From assembly GCA_009829735.1 (NCBI GenBank), contig CM020619.1, positions 15,815,816-15,879,815 of the forward strand: DNA of 64,000 bases, given 5' to 3'. Below, one piece after another: positions 43,918 through 53,613 of the stretch. The DNA is from Pyropia yezoensis (taxonomy: Eukaryota; Rhodophyta; Bangiophyceae; Bangiales; Bangiaceae). The notes beneath the pieces are model-generated. The model did not search any database, was not told the DNA's origin, and saw nothing but the letters and a program-made list of their open reading frames with translations. A program made the translations under genes and the position numbers. Position 1 is the first letter of the stretch. Every line of letters starts with the position of its first letter.

Positions 43918-46900
43918 CACGCGTGGCGCGCCGCTTCAGGCACAGCAGCCTCCTCACCCCCGTGTGGGCCGTCGGGTCATGGAGAGGGGGCAGGGAGGGG
44001 TAGCGGGGGGGGGGGGGGGGGGGGGGGCACGCCACGCCACACACGAGGGAGGCGCGGTGCCACGCGTCGTCGGCGGGGCGGCAGCGGCAACGGCGGTAGC
44101 GTCGGCGGCGTAGGTAGCGGTGCGGTAATGTCGGCGTGGGTGGCGGTGCTGGCAGCGTCGGCGGACGGAGGTTTCGGGGGGGGGGGGGGGGGGGGGCGGG
44201 AAGGGAGCGCACGGGTCGTTGGGAGCGTGAGGAAGACACGCAAAAATGAAAACAGGGCAACCAGCGGGACGTCGGTGACGCCGGCGGCGGAGAGCGGCGG
44301 CGGCGGGAGCGCCCCGCGGCGGCTCGACGCCGCGCGCGTGCGCGCTCACGAGTGAGCCGGACCGCGGGTGAATGGGGGGGAGATGCGCCTCGGCTACGGC
44401 CCGCGGTAGCGGCGGCGGGGCAGTAGATGGGGCGGCGGCGGCGGCGGAGGGGGCGGCGGCGGCGGCGACGGCGGCAAACGGTGGCGGCGGCGGCGGCGGC
44501 GGTCCACCGCCCCGCGGCGGAGACACACAGACGCCGCGCGGTTGGGGCCGCGGGCCAGCGGACGGCGGGGGGCGGCGGGGGGCGACGGGACGGCGAGGGA
44601 CAGTCACTGTCGACGGAGGGGAAGGGGGGGGGGCAACGTACAGGACCGGGGAGAGGGGGGGGGGGGGGGGGGGAGGGGACGCGGCACCCCCGCTCCACGT
44701 CGGTGGCGGGCACAAGCCTAGCTACCTCCCCCCCACCAGCGTGCGTGCGGGTGCGTCGACGCGCAGGGGACGAGCGCCGCCCCACGATGGTGGACCAGCG
44801 GGCACCGTCCGGGCGCGTCCGCGGTGGGGGCACCCGTCCACCCCCGCGGCGGCAAACCGCAGACGGAAGGAGCGCGACGGACACTTGCGTGCGGTCTCCG
44901 GGGAAGAGGACCCCGCCGGATGCCACAAGGGGGTCTCCCTCGCTTTGAGGAAGGGGAGAGGTGGAGGAGGGGGGCGGGGGGGGCGGGGCGGCAGAGGAGG
45001 TGGGGGGGGAGCAGTCGCTCAGTTGCGTGCGGCCGTGGGAAGGAGGCGGCGCGGAGGTGTCGCAGCGGCGGGCGCGGCGCGGGATCCGGCGTTCCCTCTC
45101 CCCCCCCCTGCGCACACGCAGGCACGCGCCGTCACCAACGTGGCACACGCGGCCCCCCCCTTCCAAGTGCGGGGGGGGGGGGGGGGGGGGGGGTGCGCCC
45201 CAGGTCGGCCGGCTGGGTGCACCCAGCTGCCAGCCGCGCGGCGGGTCTGCGCGCGACCCCCCCTGGCAAAGTCAATGGCCACCGTTTGAGCGTTGGAAGC
45301 ACACTCCCCCCCGACGGGACACGGCGGCCAGCGGACGATCGCGTGCCTGGTGGGGAGCGCGTCTGCCCGACGGGCCGGCCCCACCCGCACCTGACGAGAC
45401 TGTGCGAGACAGGGGCGGGGAGCAGGCACGGGGTGGGGGGGGAGGGGGGGAGGGGGGAGGGGGCGGGGAGGGGGCAGTGGCAGGGCGCCGGGGGGACGCG
45501 CCCTGATCGTAGATACGCTTTCGTCTATTTCTTGTGGCCTCAAATGCGTGGCTGGCGCAGAATTGAACACGCAAACGTGGTTGGCCGGGGGGGGGGGGGG
45601 GGGGAGTCGTGAGAGGCCAGATCATCGACTGGCCGGGGGAGGCAGCCAAAGCACTGTGCTGGAAAACCAACAGCTAGTCTTCCACCGAGATGGAGTGATC
45701 TTGGCAGGACCGCTCTCGAGGTCCGCTGCGCACCACACAACGAGAGCCGGTGGGGGAGGGGGGGTGCATACGGTAGTCTGCGGCTGGCCCCTCGGTAGCA
45801 CTCTTGACACTTCCCGAACTGTCTATTGAGCATTTTGTGTTTTATCTGGCACAAGTGCGGTACTTAATTCTTGGTAGTCGTACCGAAATTCCACGGATGG
45901 CGACCCGTACGTACCGCCGTCTAGCGCACTCTCCGGCTGGAAAGGACGACGACACACGGCCAGGATACCTGCACGGCCGAGCAGACTGCACTCCACGCCC
46001 ACCTCCCTACACAGCCAAGCAGATTGCAGTCCCCGCCCGCCTCTGTCCACGGCCGTGCGGCGGCTGAGGGCCCATCTTCTACGTAACAGTGGTGGTGGCA
46101 AACCTTGTCCGCCGTCCCGGTGCCAGTGGCGATACTCGCCAGGGAGGAGGCGTGTCCGTTGCGGGCTTGCCTGCGCCGCCGCGCCTCCCTCCTCATGTAC
46201 CTCCACGGCCGTGCGGGAAGGCGGGCGCCTCTCGGGTGGGGTGGCAGCAGACCTTTCGAGCCGCGTGCCTGTCCAGCTGGCGGCACTCACCGAGCGTGCA
46301 GCGGGGTGACGCTGCGTGTCCGTTTCTAACCCCGCGGCCTCTCCGCCGTTACACGCCCCACCCGCCTCCACCCCCGCGTCCAAGAAACGGATCGCAGAGG
46401 GTGCTCCTCTGGTGGGTGGCAGCGACCTAGTGCCCGCCATCCCAGTCCAACTGGCGGCCCTTGCCGAGCGGGGAGGGGGGGTGGCATGGCGTTTGGAGGA
46501 CTGCCGAGGGCGCGACGGAAAGGGGGGAAGGATGTCCCTCATGAGCGCCTCCCCACCGCTGTCCCCTCCCTCTTTGCCGCATCGCCCATCTGGCTGGCCC
46601 CCCCCACCCAGATATGCCCCCTGCGCAGCACGGGCGAGGCGGGAGCGGCGCTCCCCGCCGCTGTCGACGGTGCAGCGGCAAGCGCACCGCCGCCGCACCG
46701 TCGAGCTGGGCACCGTCGAGCTCTGGGGGTACATCACGCGCCGCCGCGGTGCTGAGGGCGGCGGCTGCCATCCCGCTTCCCCACCGGCACCAGCAGCAGC
46801 GATCAGCCCCGCCCTTTCGCACCCGTCGTCACCGCCAACCGCAGGCGCCCTTCTTTCATCGGTGACTGCTGCTGCGTCGGGTGCGTCGCGGCTCCCTCTC

Positions 46901-46937
46901 GTGGTTGCCGCCGCCCCCGCCGACCGAGTGTGTGCCC
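43918..46937. other. Divergent spacer bHLH to Cys-rich gene
   Basis: About 3 kb without a supported gene. Left half: strongly homopolymeric (G23 at 44005-44027, G21 at 44176-44196, G23 at 45171-45193). An AT-richer patch lies at about 45500-45950, and diverged tandem repeats at 45960-46480. The right end is presumably the promoter of the secreted-protein gene. Confidence 0.45.
45960..46480. repeat. Diverged direct repeats
   Basis: Two units of about 40 bp (GAGCAGACTGCACTCCACGC against AAGCAGATTGCAGTCCCCGC) lie at about 45980-46060. They are followed by three diverged longer units beginning near 46089, 46238 and 46410, each with a GGTGGCA(A/G) lead, then a GTCC..CTGGCGG or CAGTGGCG core and a GCCGAGCG-like end. 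Spacing is irregular (about 150 and 172 bp). Confidence 0.5.
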
Positions 46938-47831
46938 ATGGCGCCCCCATTTCGGCAGGGCCGCTGGGCGGGCGCCCTCGGCGTCACTGTCGTCGCCACC
47001 GCCGCCGTCTCTGTGGCCGCGTCGCTGGCGGCCGTGGCGGTGCGGGGCGCCCCCTCCCGCGCCTCCATCGACGGCAGCGCCGTCAACGCCGCCGTGAGGG
47101 CGCTCCAAACCCTCGGCGGCTACGGCCCACCGTCGACACAACGGTGCACCGTCTCCCCCAAGGCGTGCCCTGACGCACAGGCCAAGCTCACCTACAGCTA
47201 CCAGTCCCACCAGTGCCTGGCCAACACAGCGACGGCCAACGATGTGCTCGCGGAAGCGCAGGCAGAAATGGACAAGTTTGTCGACGCCGGCTGCTGCTCC
47301 CCAGCCAAGCAGCCGCAGCTCCTCGAGGCGCTGCTCGACCTCGTCAAGCTCGACACGTGTGTGGAGGGGGTGGAGGCCGCCAGCCGTCGCCACCTCCGCC
47401 ACGCGCCGCCCGCCGACGCGGACGGGAGGGCCGCGACCGACGCCCGCGCGCGAGTGGCGGCGGGGGGGCACGCGGGAGGGACGCCCGCCACGGGCGCGCC
47501 GCAGACGGCCGCGTCTATGGGTGTGGTGGCGGCGGTGGCGGCGGCCGGTGGCGGCGGTGGCGGCGGCGGTGGCGGCGGCGGGGCGCCCGCGCCCCCCCCC
47601 GCGGCGGACCGCCAGACGACGATCAACCTGCCCTTCCCCGACCTGTGCTGCACCACCCACGACCACTACATGGGCATTTGCTGTGACCGGTTTTGCCACG
47701 TCCTGGCGGACCTCTTTGGCGCCCTATTTTCGTACGAGGACTGCTGTGGGGTGCCGCTGTACAACCCGCTGCGGGCCGACCCGGCAGTGTCGGTACAAAT
47801 GTCGCCCGTCTACCAGTGCCCCCAAGCCTAG
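46938..47831 (+). CDS. Secreted Cys-rich protein of unknown function
   Basis: 297 residues, intronless. The N-terminus (MAPPFRQGRWAGALGVTVVA and the following Ala/Val run) is a good signal peptide or signal anchor, so the protein should enter the secretory route. The mature part has about 18 Cys, many in pairs: RCTVSPKACP, HQCLAN, GCCSP, DTCVEG, then a poly-Gly linker (about 200-220), then LCCTTHDHYMGICCDRFCHV, EDCCGVPLYN and a final YQCPQA. The CC-x-x-HD string (Cys237-Cys238, His241-Asp242) resembles the active-site signature of secreted phospholipases A2, but the Cys that normally follows the HD is missing and no Ca2+-loop glycine motif is evident, so the link is weak. An upstream in-frame non-ATG extension was ignored. 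Confidence 0.8.
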   Translation: MAPPFRQGRWAGALGVTVVATAAVSVAASLAAVAVRGAPSRASIDGSAVNAAVRALQTLGGYGPPSTQRCTVSPKACPDAQAKLTYSYQSHQCLANTATANDVLAEAQAEMDKFVDAGCCSPAKQPQLLEALLDLVKLDTCVEGVEAASRRHLRHAPPADADGRAATDARARVAAGGHAGGTPATGAPQTAASMGVVAAVAAAGGGGGGGGGGGGAPAPPPAADRQTTINLPFPDLCCTTHDHYMGICCDRFCHVLADLFGALFSYEDCCGVPLYNPLRADPAVSVQMSPVYQCPQA

Positions 47832-49355
47832 AAGTGGAGCGAGCGGGGATGGGGTTGGGCGGGGGAGGGTGAGGGGGTGGGGGCGGGGGGGGAGAGCGGG
47901 GGGATTGGGATGGGGGGCGGGGGGGCGGATGTGGTACGGGGAGGGGAGCGGCATAGGAAGTGAGCGTTGGCGCGGGCGCCGGCGAGGTGGCCACATCCCC
48001 TCTGCCATCTGCGCCGGCGCTGGCAGCGGCGACTGGCCTCACACAAGGCCCACACTGGGGAGAACAAGAACAAGCAGGTGCCCTGACGGTATGGACAGGC
48101 TTACCCCGAGCTCTGACTCGGGTCCACGGGGAGGCTGCGCCGCGGGCCTGACGGCCATCCGTCGTGGGCCGCCGTTGGCACCAGCGCTCCAGCCGACAGA
48201 CCGCCACGGGGCCAAAGCGCGGGCCTCCCCAACCGACGGGCCCGTCCTTGTGGGCGCGGCGACGGCTCGGGATGGCCTTGCCCAACAACAGCACCCAGAC
48301 CGAGACGGCCAGGTGGCCACTTTTCATGAGCAGCGCTCCCTGTCGCAGGGGGCGGCGCGACGGGTGCACCAAGGTGTGGGGGCCTCTAGAGAGGGAGGCG
48401 TCGAGGGGCCGCTGCGCGCCCGCCCGCTCACAGATCCCCCCCCCTCCTCCCCCCCCCTTCCCTCCACCTCTTCTCGCGAGGCCACGCACTTGAGGCCGCC
48501 CCCCGCGTCCCTCCTGGTCTCTCTCCTGGTCGATGCCATCCCCGTCGCCGCGGGGGGGGCAGAGTGGCCCGCGGGGGTGGCCACGCCCGGGGGCGCAAGG
48601 ACCCACGGTGGGCGAGGTCGCAGGGGACATGAGTGGGAGAATTGCGTCCCAGGGAGGGGGAAGGTGGGAAAAGGACAGAGGGCGCGCATCGAGCCCGCCA
48701 GTTGCCAGCGAGAGGGCCGACTTCCTGCTATTGCACCCACCCGCCCCGCCCGAAGCGGACGCTGATGAGGAGGGGACCAAAAGGGAGGAACCCGGGTGTC
48801 CTCCGTACAGTATGTATGTTCTGTGCTGTACCGACGCTGCTCCAACCCAGAGCCCTCATTGGTCCTTTCCCCTTTTGGTCGAAAAAAAACGACCTCCCCA
48901 CGCGCGTTGGACGGCGGTCCCCGCCCACAGGTGGTTCACCACGGTGGGGGCCACCCCAGGGCCCTCTGGCATCCGGGGTGCGCACCAGCGTCCTCGTCTG
49001 GCACACCCGCTGCGTGGCACCGCGAGGGTCACCACCCCCCACCGCCGAGGGTGCGTGGCGGCCGCGTCGCCGGCAGGGGCGGTGGGCGACTGCGGCCCGC
49101 CTCCCCCATCCTTCACGGTGGCGGTGCGACCATCTCCCCCTTCCCCCCGCCTGCTGGCTGCCCGCTGCCGCCCACGCTCTGCTCACCGCTGGCGACGGCG
49201 CAGCAGCCGTGCGTCCACCCGCGTCTCGCCCCCGCCCCGCCCGACTCTCTCCCTCTGGCCACCCCTCGCAACCCTCCTTCCCCCTCCTTCCTTGCCCCCC
49301 TCCGCCTCTGCCGGCCCTCCCCGCGCCCCCCCCCCCCCCACCGCTGGGGCCCACC
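47832..49355. other. Spacer before membrane-protein gene
   Basis: G-rich near 47850-47950, mixed composition after. GTACAGTATGTA at 48805-48816 is the recurrent spacer motif, about 540 bp before the next start. The last 200 bp are C-rich leader. No gene supported. Confidence 0.45.
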
Positions 49356-49593
49356 ATGCTCCGCCGCTCCACCGACAAGCTCCGTGCGGCGGTCGCGTCT
49401 CGCGCTGCGCGGGCCACCCGCAAGGCCCTCGTCTATCCCGACGCGGTGGTGGCCGCGCGGGGCTCCCAGGCGGGGGCGGGCGCGCCACTGGTGGGCGGGG
49501 GGGGCGGCGGCGTGTGGGGGGGGGATGCCGGTGGGGAAGGGTTGTGGGGAGGGGGGGGGGGGGGCAGTAGCAACGGCAGTGGCGGCGGCAGCA

Positions 49594-49626
<33 letters not shown>

Positions 49627-49800
49627 GGGCCACCTCATCGGCTGCCGCGGGGGCGGCCCCCCCGGCGGCGGCGGCATCGGCAACCGACGGCAGCGGCTCG
49701 TTTGGGTACAGCGGGTGGGGCTCCGCCGGCGCGGCGGCGGCGCCCCTCCGGCGGGGCCGCCCCGACCGCCGGGGCGGCCACCGCGATAACAGCAGTGGGA

Positions 49801-49840
<40 letters not shown>

Positions 49841-51072
49841 CGGTGGCGGCGGCGGTGCGGGGTCCCCCCCGTCCTCCCCCCGGCGGCGCCACCGGCGGGC
49901 CGCGTCGGCGGGTGCCGGGCGGCCGCCACCACCCCCCCCTTCCCCTTCCGGTGCGTCCCGGTGGCGCCCGCCGCGGTCGCGGTCGCCCTCTGCTCGTGGC
50001 GCCGCGGGGGGGTCCGGCGGCGGTCGCCCCGCGCCGCCGCCGCTGACCGTCCCCGCCGTGGAGGACGTGCGCCGCCGGCGGGCGGTGGCGGCCGCGCTCG
50101 CCGCGGACGGTGGGGGGGTGGAAGGGTGGCGGGGGGCAGACGGCGTTGACGAAGGGGTGGCCGCCGAGGAGGGCGCCCGGCGGGAGGCGGGGGGCGCCGC
50201 CGGCCCGGGGGGGAGCCAGGAGCTGCTCCGCGAGGCGGCCAGCTTTTTTGGCGCGGTCCGGAGTGCGAGCTCCCCGACGCTGACCCGGCTGGGCGTGGGG
50301 GGCCGTCGGGGGGGAGGGGATGCCCCTGCCGAGGTGGCGGCTGGGGGGGGGGGGGGGGGGGGGGGCCCCGCCTGGAGGGTCCGCTGGCCGCCAACGCCAC
50401 CCCGGCGTGGGACGCGGCTGCAGACCCGCCGCCGTGGGTGCCGCCAGCGGGGCCGTCGGTGGCCGGCGCGGCGGGGGGGGCGACGGCGGCGCCCCCCCCG
50501 CCGCCCCTGCCGCCCGACGGTGCTACCCCCCCCCCCCAGGCCCACCGTCCTCACGCCCATCGTCGCTGTCCTTGCCGCGGCGGCGGTGGTGCCCCCCTAC
50601 CTCCTCAACGCAGACGTGACGGCGCTGAGTCTGTACCTCGCCGCCGCCGTTGCGCGGCCGCTGGGCGCCTACGCGGCGACCGCCCCGGGGGGCTCCCGCC
50701 CCGACGGCGCCGCGGCCGACCGATGGGCGGCCTTCCTCCTCCTCCTGGTCGGCACGTCGGTGGGGGAGGCGGCGGCGGTGGCGGCGGGGCTTCTCCCCGC
50801 CCACCTCCCGTGGACGGCGGGGTACAATGGGGCGCGCCTAGCCGCGGCGGTCGGCGCGGGGTGGGCCGACGCGACCGGCGCGGCGGTGGTGGTGGGCGCC
50901 CTCCGGGGGGGGGGTGGGGGGGGTCCTGCCGGGCGTGTGGGACCTGGGGTGGGTGGGTGGGTGGCTCCAGGCGTATGTGGGGACGGCGCTTGCCGCGGCC
51001 CTGTACCGGGGGGGGGTGGCGCTGTCGCCGCTCCTTGCCGATGTGGAGCGTCGACGGGGGCCAAGGGGGTGA
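49356..51072 (+). CDS. Multi-spanning membrane protein, unknown family
   Basis: I do not recognise the family. ATG 49356 has a good context (CCCACC). Residues 1-60 are basic and amphipathic (MLRRSTDKLRAAVASRAARA), followed by Gly/Ser/Pro low complexity to about 320, with a LLREAASFFGAV helix. After that come about four hydrophobic spans: TVLTPIVAVLAAAAVVPPYL, ALSLYLAAAVARPLGAYA, WAAFLLLLVGTSVGEAAAVA and RLAAAVGAGWADATGAAVVV. The best C-terminus is in another frame (WLQAYVGTALAAALYRGGVA, then ADVERRRGPRG and stop at 51070-51072). The frame also seems better switched between about 50343 and 50540. These changes coincide with G23 (50343-50365), G10 and G8 runs (50905-50922) and a CCCCCCCAG acceptor at 50539. 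Small introns or run-length errors are both possible, so exact exons are unresolved. Confidence 0.55.
50343..50365. repeat. Poly-G run of 23 inside coding region
   Basis: Uninterrupted G23 within the membrane-protein gene. The preferred reading frame differs on its two sides. Confidence 0.85.
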
Positions 51073-51471
51073 GCGCCCCGGATGAGGGGAGGGGGAGCCC
51101 CGCTTGTGTGCGCGCGCGCCTCGCACCAAGAGGGCGGGGAGGGGCCACCCCAGCCCCGTCGGTGCACCACACTAACGACCAAGAGATGAGAAGAAAAAAA
51201 CCATTATCCTCCACCGTCGCACACGTGCTAGGCGCGCACACTCCTGGTGGCAACCCCCAAAGCTGAGTGCACCATCGCCAGCATCCCCACCTCCCAACAC
51301 GGCCACTCCCGTCGGTCCCCACGCCCTCCTCTCCCTCAAACCCCTACGGCCACACGCCCAGCACTAGCAAGAGCGCCCCATGAGCGGATCTGGCCGCCCC
51401 GCCACACGCCGCCCGCCCACACTCCCCCATCCCCCTCCCCCCCGCATCTCCGTCGTCCTCCCCACACCCCA
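51073..51471. other. Convergent spacer
   Basis: About 400 bp between convergent stops of the membrane-protein and FAS1 genes. C-rich toward the FAS1 end, with a short A-rich patch near 51190. No gene seen. Confidence 0.6.
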
Positions 51472-52272
51472 TTACTGCAGCCGCGAAAGCGCGCCCGCAT
51501 CGTAGCCCGCCGGCAGCGAATCAATGCCAATCGCCTGCCGGGGCGACAGCGTGTTGGCGTACAGGTCCTGGACGGTCGACTGGAAAAACTTGGGCGCCTC
51601 CGGGTTGGTCGGCTGCCGCTCGTACGTCGAAGGGAGGAGGACGCTGTTGACCACATGGATCACACCGTTAGACGCGGCCACATCCGCCTTGACCACCCGC
51701 GCCGACCCTGCCGTCACCTTCTTGTTGTACCCCATGACGGTGAGGTCCACCCCCGCCAGCGTCGGGCCCGTCACGGTGCCCGCGGCGCACACCGAACCCG
51801 CCGGGTGGGAACCCTGGAGGATGTGGTAGGCAAGGACCCGCCGGAGCTCGGTGCGGCGGTTCTCGGGCCGCAGCAGCCCCGCCAGGGTGGAGAAGCTGTG
51901 CGGCTCAAGGAGCCCCGCAAACGCCTCGTCGGTGGGCGCAAACAGCGTCCACGGCCCGGCCTTGGACAGCTCATAGTCGAGGCCCGTCTCGGCGAGCAGG
52001 GAGCGCAGGGTGGAAAAGACGGGCACGTCCGCGAGGGTCTCCACAATGGTGGACGTGCTCGTGGCAGTGTAGAGCGGATAGGGCACCCCGGCGCTGCCAT
52101 ACCCGGAAGAGCGGTACGGGAAGGGCACCAGCGCCGCCCGGGGGGTGGTGGCGGAACGGGTGGTGGTGGCGGCAGTAGGGGAGGACACGCACGCGCCCGC
52201 CGCGTCGCGGCGGCTGCCGACGGCGGCACCAGAGATGGCCGCGACACCCGCGGCGGGGACAAAGGCGGCCAT
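51472..52272 (-). CDS. FAS1 (fasciclin) domain protein, probably plastid-targeted
   Basis: 266 residues, intronless. A single FAS1 domain spans about 73-215: STIVETLADVPVFSTLRSLL, GPWTLFAPTDEAFAGL, LRRVLAYHILQG, VDLTVMGYNKKVTAGSARVV and the closing block ASNGVIHVVNSVLLP. FAS1 domains serve as adhesion or matrix modules, and single-domain forms are common in cyanobacteria and plastid-bearing lineages. The N-terminus MAAFVPAAGVAA is almost the same as that of HSP33 in this window and then becomes Arg/Ser/Thr/Ala-rich, so a plastid transit peptide is likelier than a secretory signal. A C-terminal tail of about 45 residues (KFFQSTVQDLYANTLSPRQA) extends beyond the domain. It is divergent from the kinase gene. 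Confidence 0.93.
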   Translation of the reverse strand: MAAFVPAAGVAAISGAAVGSRRDAAGACVSSPTAATTTRSATTPRAALVPFPYRSSGYGSAGVPYPLYTATSTSTIVETLADVPVFSTLRSLLAETGLDYELSKAGPWTLFAPTDEAFAGLLEPHSFSTLAGLLRPENRRTELRRVLAYHILQGSHPAGSVCAAGTVTGPTLAGVDLTVMGYNKKVTAGSARVVKADVAASNGVIHVVNSVLLPSTYERQPTNPEAPKFFQSTVQDLYANTLSPRQAIGIDSLPAGYDAGALSRLQ

Positions 52273-53543
52273 GACGGAGCGGGGACGGGCGGAACGGAAC
52301 GGTGTGATAAGACGAAGCGAGTGGAACAGGGGGGGTGGTCGTCAATGGAGACGCGGCTGGTAGCGACGAGTAGGAGGGGAGAGCGGGAAAAGGATGGCGA
52401 TGCTCGCCGGGGTGGTCACTCTGGGGGTGGCGGGGGGGGCGGCGGGAAGGGGCAGTCTCGTGGCGGTGGCGGCTTGGTGGTGGGGCTGCCAGCCAGCATC
52501 ACGGCGCCAGTCCCGCGGCCCCGGGCGGCGGCTCGTCCCGTCGGCTGGCCTGTGGTGGGTGGTCCCTCAGCCTCGGCTGGGCCAATCGGGAGGTGGCGCT
52601 GGGCACACCCCATCCGCCGAGATCCGGTCCACGGCCGTGGTGGCCACCCGAGGTGCGAGCTCCCACCGTGGGGGCAGTCGAGAGAAGTCCTTGTTTTACA
52701 GAACAACTATACAATTACATGTTCCATACTCGTGTTCCGGGTCGCGCAAACACGCAACACAAGATCCCGTGGTATGGCGGGCTACTATCTACGGGCCCTG
52801 CCCGTGGGACAAGGGGCAGCGGGGGCCCCGGCACTGTATACGCTTGGGGAAGGAGGCCGCCCCCTCGGCCGCTGCGCTCCTGCAAGGCCAGCAGCGCACA
52901 AGCACCGCCCGTCCGCGCCGTCCCTTGTGTGTTGCGCCGCCCGTGTGCCGCGCGTGCCGCGCATTGCCCCCGCGGCCGCGCACCACCCCCGCCACACCCG
53001 TCGCGTCGGTGGGAGGGGGGGAAGAGGGGAAGAGGGGGTGGGCTCGTTGTCACCGCCGTCGCCGACGCCGACGCCGCCGCCGCCGTCGCCGCGCGCTTCC
53101 GGCCCACGCGCCGCGGGGGGGGGAGGGAGCACAGGGGTGCTTCTCTTTTTTCTCTTTTTTTTTTTGTGCGGTTGGGCGTTTTTTTCTTTTTCTTTCCCTT
53201 CCGCCCCTCTCCCCCCCACCACCCCACGGCTCGTGCCGCCGCGCGTCGCCTGTGGGGTACCCAACACACGCGCGCGGGCCCGCCGCCGGGCCGGCATCGT
53301 GTTCCGTTTTTGGCCCTCTCTCCCCACCCCCCCGAACCCGGGTGTTGCTCCCGGGGGGCCTCGGCCGGCAGGCCCTCGTGTCGCTCCCCCGTCCTCCCCC
53401 GCCCCCTCCCCTGACCCCCCCCCCTTCTGCTCTGGCCGGCCGCCGCGGTCCCCGACGGCGGCGCCCGGCGAGCATGTCCCACACGCGCGTCTGCCGTCGC
53501 ACCACCCCCCCCGCCGCGGCTGGTGCCTGTGACGCCGCGCCCA
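52273..53543. promoter_or_regulatory. Divergent region FAS1/kinase with possible uORF
   Basis: 1.27 kb between divergent starts. An AT-richer patch lies at about 52690-52790. The stretch at 53140-53215 is T-rich, followed by C-rich leader. An ATG at 53474 opens a frame that overlaps the kinase start and ends at 53686; it could act as an upstream reading frame. Confidence 0.4.
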
Positions 53544-53559
53544 ATGGACGCGCCCTCTT

Positions 53560-53613
<54 letters not shown>

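Noticed and set aside
44372-45289. 306-codon plus-strand open frame starting with ATG
   Set aside because: Gly/Arg-rich throughout, crosses G23 runs, and no recognisable motif.
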